This document shows, piece after piece, positions 1-4,023 of a DNA stretch of 5,655 nt (position 1 is the first letter of the stretch; each line of letters starts with the position of its first letter). Location: assembly GCA_026389695.1 (NCBI GenBank), contig JAPLHI010000115.1, forward strand, positions 1-5,655, written 5' to 3'. Origin of the DNA: Chloroflexota bacterium (GTDB lineage Bacteria; Chloroflexota; Dehalococcoidia; GIF9; UBA5629). The notes under the pieces were generated by a model. That model was not told the origin of the DNA. It worked only from the letters and a program-made list of their open reading frames with translations, and did not search any database. The position numbers were made by a program, and so were the translations under genes.

Positions 1-484
1 TACCGCCCCACTGGGGCAGACGCTGGCGTTACTGCAGACACCGGCCATGCTCAGCAAGCACCTCAAGATAGCGCCGCGCATCTATACCAGGTTGAAAGCA
101 GGCGCGGACACCAGGGAGCCGATACTGGACATCATCCGCCGCTGGGAAGGGCTCTCGGCCTTGAACATCTCTTTCCTGCGCAATAGCGTGGATTTCAATA
201 TTGTGGCCATACCCGAGGCGCTGGCGGTCAACCAGCTCGACGGCATCTTCAGCGAGATGGATAAATTCGGCTTTAAAGTAAGCCGGCTGATTATTAATAA
301 TGTGGTCAAATCGCCTGATTCCGCTTTCATGCAGGAGCGCGCCGCGCAGCAGAAGCAATACCTGGAGCTGATCTGGGTTAAATACGGTGGCCTGCTCACC
401 TCCGAGCTTCCCCTCTTTCCCCACGAGATCAAAGGATTGGACAGGATCAGGGAAGTTGAGAAGGTACTGTTCACCGAAAAATGA
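1..484 (+). CDS. ArsA/GET3-family ATPase, C-terminal part (5' end outside window)
   Basis: This is the last 160 codons of a gene that enters from the left edge; base 1 is the third base of a codon and reading starts at base 2. The visible protein opens with TAPLGQTLALLQTP, which matches the DTAPTGHTLRLL switch segment of ArsA/TRC40 ATPases; base 1 (T) is compatible with the preceding Asp codon. Further on, IVAIPEALAVNQ and a nearby LIINNVV strand match the family's 'PE-x-L' stretch and the N-x-V base-recognition region. The end (LPLFPHEIKGLDRI) matches the usual family C-terminus. Such proteins are cytosolic P-loop ATPases that act in arsenite export or membrane-protein handling. The P-loop and any metal-binding part lie outside the window, so the exact role cannot be read. 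The stop is TGA at 482-484. The internal ATG at 47 is not the real start, because family-conserved sequence continues upstream of it. Confidence 0.85.
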   Translation, partial: TAPLGQTLALLQTPAMLSKHLKIAPRIYTRLKAGADTREPILDIIRRWEGLSALNISFLRNSVDFNIVAIPEALAVNQLDGIFSEMDKFGFKVSRLIINNVVKSPDSAFMQERAAQQKQYLELIWVKYGGLLTSELPLFPHEIKGLDRIREVEKVLFTEK

Positions 485-500
485 TGGTTTTAGAAGCTTT

Positions 501-530
501 AAATTCCAAGCTCCAAATACCAAATTCCAA
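501..530. repeat. AATTCCAA-type short direct-repeat element
   Basis: AAATTCCAA occurs at 501-509 and again at 522-530, with CTCCAAATACC between them, giving a low-complexity run of CCAAA units. Read on the other strand it is a TTGGAATTTGG-type sequence, a pattern I associate with dispersed intergenic elements in many environmental bacterial genomes (from memory, not searched). A shadow reading frame across it gives LEFGIWSLEF, a peptide often seen as a spurious 'hypothetical protein'. It lies 16 bp after the ATPase stop codon. No function is assigned. Confidence 0.5.
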
Positions 531-558
531 TACTAAAACTCTATAAAATTTGTATAGT

Positions 559-639
559 GTCATTGCGAGGAGCATAGCGACAAAGCAATCTCTCCATCCG
601 ATCTCATTGTGAGATTGCTTCGCTATCGCTCGCAATGAC
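559..639. repeat. Imperfect palindromic element, GTCATTGCGAG...CTCGCAATGAC
   Basis: The left arm (559-592) and right arm (611-639) are inverted copies. GTCATTGCGAG at 559-569 pairs with CTCGCAATGAC at 629-639, and AAGCAATCTC at 583-592 pairs with GAGATTGCTT at 611-620. The left arm carries two extra 2-3 base insertions beside the shared ATAGCG core. The 18-base loop is 593-610. The RNA could form a long stem. The motif resembles REP/MITE-like palindromes widespread in intergenic DNA of many bacteria; family membership is from memory. It encodes no transposase. It sits between two convergent genes, where insertion would be tolerated and where a stem could hinder read-through. Confidence 0.8.
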
Positions 640-651
640 AGCCCTGTGAAA

Positions 652-673
652 GGACGCACCTCAAGGTACGTCC
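652..673 (-). terminator. Short hairpin, possible weak terminator of the M20-rubrerythrin gene
   Basis: GGACGCACCT (652-661) and AGGTACGTCC (664-673) are inverted copies with one mismatch and almost no loop. On the minus strand the hairpin starts 12 bases after the TAA stop of the M20-rubrerythrin gene and is followed by TTTC, a poor U-run, so intrinsic termination would be weak. The GGACGTACCT/AGGTGCGTCC form also looks like another dispersed repeat type. Repeat and terminator readings are both possible. Confidence 0.4.
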
Positions 674-685
674 CTACGGAATAAA

Positions 686-2221
686 TTATTCTATCTTCTT
701 AAACACCTTCCCCTTCGTCCCGCACACAGGGCAGGTGTCGGGGGCGTCCCGTTCCGACGTGTACCCGCACACCGGGCAAACGTAATAGGGGTGGTACTCT
801 TCTTTGCCCTTGCCCATGTTATCCAGCAGCGCCTGATACAATTTCGCATGTATCTGCTCGACGGCATTGGCAAACTCAAACGAGCGCTGACCTTCCTTAT
901 TTCCCTCAGCTTTGGCATCGGCAATCATCTGCGGATACATGCTCTTGAACTCATGGGTTTCCCCGCCGATAGCCGCCAGGAGGTTTTCCTTTGTGCTTTT
1001 AATGCCTTTAAGTGCCTTTAGGTGGTTGATAGCATGCACCGTTTCAGCCTCCGCAGCGGCCCTGAACATCTTCGCTACCTGGGCATATCCTTCCCTGTCT
1101 GCCGCTTCCATTGCCAGAGCAAAGCTGAGGTAGAGCTGGGCTGCCTGAACCACCTGGTTGAAATTCACCGATTCCTCCGGCGTATGCGCCGTTTCCAGGC
1201 GCCCCGGGCCGAAGATTATGGGATCGACACCTGCGCCCCACAGCACGTTGCCGTCGGAGTGGCTGCGGAAATCCTGTGTCTCCCAGGCAACCTTCATGTT
1301 TTTACACACTTCTCTCAGTTTACGTACCAGCGGCCTTTCCTGTGAAATGCGGTAGCCCGACTGCGTGTTTTCAAATCTGATATAAGCGTCCAGGCTGGTG
1401 ATTTTCCTGCTGGCGCTCTCAACCAGTTCTTCCAGTTCCGCCTTGAGCACGTCCATGCGGGAATCAGGCGGGAGGTGTAGGTCCAGCCAGGCCTCGCAGG
1501 TATCCGGTACTACGAATCCCCCTGGAAACCCTGAAAGTTGGCGGATATTGTAAACCAGGCCGCTGGGAGCTGATGTTGCATATTCCGTAACCTGCAGAAG
1601 AAGTTTGAGCATATTCTCAATGGCGTTTTGGCCTAGCTCCGGCATGGAAGAGTGGGCCTTTTTGCCACGTGTGCGCAGCAGCACTTCCAGGTAGCCGTAA
1701 TGACCCAGGCAGGGAACCATATTGGTCGGCTCGGCCACCACGGCCCAGGGGAAGCGGTACTCCCTTACCAGTGTCTTGGCGCCGTCGCTTTCCTCCTCTT
1801 CACCTACGACGAGCGCCAGCCCTACCGAGGGGAACCTGCCCCTGCGCTCAGCCAGGGCATTAAAGGCTTCGATCATGGCCGCGCAGCCACCCTTCATGTC
1901 CGAGCTGCCCAGGCCGAAGGCCTTTTCCTCTTCCTCGTAAAAACCAAAATCATCCAGGTCGTGCGCTGTAACGGTGTCAAGATGGCCGACGAAGCAAAGG
2001 TCGACTTCATCCGTTTTGGGAGGCAGCACCACAATGTTATAGCGGTTCTCATCTACAGGCTGCTTTTTAACGTTAAGCCCGACATCCTTGAGGTAATCTT
2101 CGGTGAATTGCAGAATCTCCTCTTCCTTGCCGGACGGACTGTAGATGTCCACCAGCTTTCTGAGGAGCTCCCGGAGCCTTTCAGGTTTGACTTCAGGAGC
2201 CGTGCTTGTGGTTGTTGCCAT
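686..2221 (-). CDS. M20-family metallohydrolase fused to a rubrerythrin-rubredoxin module
   Basis: The 511-residue protein has two recognisable halves. Residues 1-368 form a full M20 (ArgE/DapE-type) domain: GHLDT with H80 and D82, GSSDMKGG with the bridging D108, GEEEE with catalytic E141 and ligand E142, AEPTN with E164, H190 in the lid domain, and AHTPEES with H346. Such enzymes are dinuclear-metal amidohydrolases that cleave peptide or N-acyl bonds; the substrate is not readable. Residues 370-511 are rubrerythrin-like: E393-x-x-H396, E421-x-x-E424 and E455-x-x-H458 supply diiron ligands, and residues 479-511 form a rubredoxin-type site with C482, C485, C497 and C500. Rubrerythrins reduce hydrogen peroxide in anaerobes. 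The first-helix glutamate of rubrerythrin is missing, its place being near A360. The frame is uninterrupted. The ATG at 2221 has a GAGGGGGA ribosome site upstream and overlaps the acetyltransferase gene by 29 bp. No signal peptide is seen, so the protein is probably cytosolic. Domain calls are firm; combined function is unknown. Confidence 0.92.
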   Translation of the reverse strand: MATTTSTAPEVKPERLRELLRKLVDIYSPSGKEEEILQFTEDYLKDVGLNVKKQPVDENRYNIVVLPPKTDEVDLCFVGHLDTVTAHDLDDFGFYEEEEKAFGLGSSDMKGGCAAMIEAFNALAERRGRFPSVGLALVVGEEEESDGAKTLVREYRFPWAVVAEPTNMVPCLGHYGYLEVLLRTRGKKAHSSMPELGQNAIENMLKLLLQVTEYATSAPSGLVYNIRQLSGFPGGFVVPDTCEAWLDLHLPPDSRMDVLKAELEELVESASRKITSLDAYIRFENTQSGYRISQERPLVRKLREVCKNMKVAWETQDFRSHSDGNVLWGAGVDPIIFGPGRLETAHTPEESVNFNQVVQAAQLYLSFALAMEAADREGYAQVAKMFRAAAEAETVHAINHLKALKGIKSTKENLLAAIGGETHEFKSMYPQMIADAKAEGNKEGQRSFEFANAVEQIHAKLYQALLDNMGKGKEEYHPYYVCPVCGYTSERDAPDTCPVCGTKGKVFKKIE

Positions 2222-2828
2222 TCTTCTTCCCCCTCAAGCCTCGCTTTTTCTCTTTCTGCTGCTCGGTGGCCGCCGGATTATAGGTCAGGTAAATGTGCTG
2301 CTCCGGGCTGCCGAATCCTTTGGCGCGGAAGAAATGCAGCGCCGGCAGGTTATCCGCTTCGGTGTCCACCAGGAAAATGCGAACACCGTCCTCAACCATT
2401 TTGTCGGCAAATTTATTAAATAGCCTGCTGGCCACGCCCTGCCTCTGGAACTCGGGAGAGACCACCATCCATACCAGGTAGCCGTATTTCCAGGCGGATT
2501 TCTTCTTGGTGACTATATTTCCCATTGCGAAGCCGATAATTTCACCTTCCTGTTCAGCTACCAGGCAGTACTCTTGGTCTTCATTGAACATGGAGATGAC
2601 CTCAAATTCATCCCAGGTGCGATATAGTGTGGGATTTTTTTCCGCCGTGAATACCTGCTCACCTAAATGGAACACGGCAGGTATATCATCAACCTCCATC
2701 TCCCTGATTTCAATATCCAGCTTTCTCCTGGCTCCGCTTTCCTGGGATGTATGAAGCGGTTCGGTGTTATCTACGGAAAGCTGCTTTTCATTTGGTTTGC
2801 GCTTTTCCGCAGCATTGTCGGTACTCAT
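2193..2828 (-). CDS. GNAT-family N-acetyltransferase (RimI-like)
   Basis: This 211-residue protein contains one GNAT domain at about residues 37-184. Motif A is clear: VWMVVSPEFQRQGVASRLF (119-137), with the Q/R-x-x-G-x-A acetyl-CoA pyrophosphate loop at 128-133 (QRQGVA). The later DNLPALHFFRAKGF (159-172) is the typical motif B segment with its N...A..FF..KGF pattern. GNAT enzymes move an acetyl group from acetyl-CoA to an amine, here perhaps a protein N-terminus or small amine; the substrate cannot be told. The first 36 residues are hydrophilic and probably disordered, and the last ~25 are rich in Lys, Gln, Asn and His. The start is supported by GGAGG at 2833-2837, four bases before the ATG. 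The 3' end overlaps the M20-rubrerythrin gene by 29 bp in another frame, which suggests co-transcription and translational coupling. Acetyltransferase and possible deacylase are therefore probably made together. Confidence 0.88.
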   Translation of the reverse strand: MSTDNAAEKRKPNEKQLSVDNTEPLHTSQESGARRKLDIEIREMEVDDIPAVFHLGEQVFTAEKNPTLYRTWDEFEVISMFNEDQEYCLVAEQEGEIIGFAMGNIVTKKKSAWKYGYLVWMVVSPEFQRQGVASRLFNKFADKMVEDGVRIFLVDTEADNLPALHFFRAKGFGSPEQHIYLTYNPAATEQQKEKKRGLRGKKNGNNHKHGS

Positions 2829-2869
2829 AAAACCTCCATTAATAGGGTATCATGCCAGAAGGGAAAATG

Positions 2870-2899
2870 ATAATACATTGCGTATAAAGACAGAAAAAA
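2870..2899 (-). promoter_or_regulatory. Weak candidate promoter for the GNAT/M20 unit
   Basis: On the minus strand, TATTAT (2875-2870) resembles a -10 box, with a poor TTTTTT -35 (2899-2894) at 18 bp. The -35 coincides with the T-run of the upstream terminator. It lies in the 77-bp gap before the acetyltransferase gene, where a promoter is expected if the upstream terminator works. Support is weak. Confidence 0.25.
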
Positions 2900-2920
2900 G
2901 GCAACCTAAAACTGGTAACC
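2894..2920 (-). terminator. Intrinsic terminator overlapping the 3' end of the TPR gene
   Basis: Read on the minus strand, GGTTACC, a 7-base loop AGTTTTA, GGTTGCC and then TTTTTT form a stem of five Watson-Crick pairs, one G-U pair and one mismatch, followed directly by six Ts. The TAG stop of the TPR gene (2908-2906) lies at the loop/right-arm junction, so the left arm encodes the last residues. The stem is modest but the layout is that of a Rho-independent terminator and would separate the TPR gene from the GNAT/M20 unit. Confidence 0.5.
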
Positions 2921-3754
2921 CAGCGCTCGGGCCTTGTCATAGCACTTACTGGCTTCATCGTTGCGCTTAAGCGTTTCCAGAGTCAAACCTTTGCTGTACC
3001 ACAGCGCGGGGTTGGTAGGTTCCAGCCCCAGTGCCTTATCGAAGGCCACCAGCGCCTCATCGTACCTGCGCAGCTCATGCAGAGCTTTGGCCTTATAGCC
3101 CCAGGCCAGCGAGCTGATCTGGTTAAGTGAAATAGCCTTATCCGCAGATTTCAAAGCATCGTCGAAAAGCTTGGTTTTCATCTGGGCGTAAGCCTTCCTT
3201 GCCCAGAGCTCAAAATTATCAGAATCGAGGGAGGTGGCTTTTTCAAAACAGGGTACCGCCTCTTTATATTTGTTCTGACCAAGAAATACCATGCCCTTAT
3301 TCGCCCAGTATAAGGCGTTGCTGCCGTTCAACGCGATCGCCTTGTCAAGACATTCCAGCGCCTTGTCATATTGTTCAAGGTCGTTATTTGACATACCCTT
3401 ATTATTCCAGGCCCCGGCGAAGTTGGGATCAAGATTAATAGCCTGGTCGTAGCATTCGATAGCCTCCTGATACCTTTTCAGGGCATCCAGTGTCTGCCCT
3501 TTATTGAACCAGACTGCCGGGTTTGACGGATCGGCGTCAATAGCCTTATCAAAATTCAGCAGCGCCTTTTCATATTCCTCCCCCTGGTACAATCCGATGC
3601 CTTTCTCATTCCACTGCACAGCTTCCGGATTCCCCTTGTAGGCTTTTTCCCCGGCCGTGCAGGCATAACCTGTAACTAATACCGCGGCCAGCAATAAAAA
3701 GGGGATATATCTAAACAGCGCTTTATTTAAGGATTTAATATGGTAAATCTTCAT
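2906..3754 (-). CDS. Exported or membrane-anchored protein of seven TPR repeats
   Basis: The 282-residue protein starts with a basic N-terminus (K2, K7, K11, R15) and a hydrophobic segment at about 16-31 (YIPFLLLAAVLVTGYA) followed by C32. This is a signal peptide; C32 could be lipidated, but the preceding TGYA is a poor lipobox, so a cleaved or anchored form is also possible. From residue 45 to the very last residue (282) there are exactly seven 34-residue tetratricopeptide repeats, each with the W/G/A-Y/F-A-P pattern, for example PAVWFNKGQ...AINLDPNF. TPR arrays are protein-binding scaffolds with no catalysis; here it would sit outside the cytoplasmic membrane. The start chosen is the ATG at 3754, which has AGAGGAA nine bases upstream. 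An in-frame GTG at 3841 would add 29 residues before the signal peptide and lies on the likely promoter. The partner is unknown. Confidence 0.87.
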   Translation of the reverse strand: MKIYHIKSLNKALFRYIPFLLLAAVLVTGYACTAGEKAYKGNPEAVQWNEKGIGLYQGEEYEKALLNFDKAIDADPSNPAVWFNKGQTLDALKRYQEAIECYDQAINLDPNFAGAWNNKGMSNNDLEQYDKALECLDKAIALNGSNALYWANKGMVFLGQNKYKEAVPCFEKATSLDSDNFELWARKAYAQMKTKLFDDALKSADKAISLNQISSLAWGYKAKALHELRRYDEALVAFDKALGLEPTNPALWYSKGLTLETLKRNDEASKCYDKARALGYQF

Positions 3755-3761
3755 GTTGAAA

Positions 3762-3768
3762 TTCCTCT
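3762..3768 (-). promoter_or_regulatory. Ribosome binding site fixing the TPR gene start
   Basis: AGAGGAA on the minus strand, with nine bases between its GAGG core and the ATG at 3754, supports that start over the in-frame GTG at 3841. The chosen start also puts the basic residues and hydrophobic core of the signal peptide at the usual distance from the N-terminus. Confidence 0.7.
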
Positions 3769-3831
3769 TTGTCACTTTAATGAATTGTCGAAGATAGCAC
3801 AGTAAATTGGGAATATTTTTTACACCAGCAA

Positions 3832-3861
3832 ATTGTAGCACCGCACGAAGTTTAAATACAA
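3832..3861 (-). promoter_or_regulatory. Candidate promoter of the TPR gene with extended -10
   Basis: On the minus strand TTGTAT (3861-3856) and TACAAT (3837-3832) are 18 bp apart. The -10 has five of six consensus bases and is preceded by TG at the extended -10 spacing (TGCTACAAT). It would give a leader of about 70 bases before the ATG at 3754. A second possible -10, TGGTATTAT, lies further upstream near 3885-3893. Confidence 0.45.
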
Positions 3862-3899
3862 TTTTACCCTTTCGTCCACTTAGTATAATACCAATGAGC

Positions 3900-3949
3900 T
3901 ATTGACAACCCGGAACTACGATAAGGTAATATGTACTTATCGGTCAATA
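3900..3949. promoter_or_regulatory. Two-part nested inverted repeat, probable operator
   Basis: Two perfect 7-bp inverted pairs are nested: TATTGAC (3900-3906) with GTCAATA (3943-3949), and CGATAAG (3919-3925) with CTTATCG (3936-3942). On the right the two arms are contiguous; on the left they are 12 bp apart. The inner pair flanks the TAATAT -10 and the outer left arm overlaps the TTGACA -35, so a dimeric regulator bound here would block or alter the promoter. The minus strand also gains a TTGACC, so a divergent promoter is possible. The regulator is unknown. Confidence 0.5.
3902..3932 (+). promoter_or_regulatory. Candidate promoter of the secreted FN3-repeat gene
   Basis: A perfect TTGACA -35 (3902-3907) and TAATAT -10 (3927-3932) stand 19 bp apart, two more than the ideal spacing, a feature often seen at regulated promoters. 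The transcript would start near 3939 and carry a leader of about 85 bases. Its -10 lies in the centre of an inverted repeat. Confidence 0.45.
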
Positions 3950-3959
3950 TGAACTAACG

Positions 3960-3979
3960 GCTGTACCTTTCGGGATAGC
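3960..3979 (+). other. Small hairpin in the 5' leader of the FN3-repeat gene
   Basis: GCTGTACC (3960-3967) and GGGATAGC (3972-3979) can pair with one G-U and one A-G mismatch around a TTTC loop. It would lie in the leader, about 45 bases before the start codon. It could be a stabilising or regulatory stem, but short hairpins arise by chance and I do not match it to a known riboswitch. Confidence 0.25.
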
Positions 3980-4023
3980 GAGGATTACCCTATTGCAACG
4001 CCAGAGATAAAACGGAGGATAAT

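Noticed and set aside
29..523. Long minus-strand open frame opposite the ATPase gene
   Set aside because: It lies opposite a gene with clear ArsA family motifs, has no recognisable domain, and is an antisense shadow.
471..659. Minus-strand open frame of 62 codons across the convergent intergenic region
   Set aside because: Its peptide (RAIAKQS..., RDCFVAMLLAMT, LEFGIWSLEF) is simply the translation of the two repeat elements. Such peptides recur as spurious predictions, and there is no ribosome site.
689..1111. Separate internal start giving a stand-alone rubrerythrin from Met371
   Set aside because: No ribosome site precedes that ATG and the product would lack the first helix, so the fused reading is preferred.
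1652..2419. 255-codon plus-strand open frame opposite the M20 and GNAT genes
   Set aside because: Both opposite-strand genes have full catalytic motifs over this span; this frame spans their junction and has no domain of its own.
3755..3841. Upstream GTG start that would lengthen the TPR protein by 29 residues
   Set aside because: It places extra residues before the signal peptide and overlaps the likely extended -10 promoter. The ATG at 3754 has a well-placed AGAGGAA.
3919..4023. Cyclic-di-GMP (GEMM) type riboswitch before the secreted-repeat gene
   Set aside because: The conserved GCAAACC and GGGACGCAAAGCC segments are absent; only a loose GGATTACCC resemblance remains.
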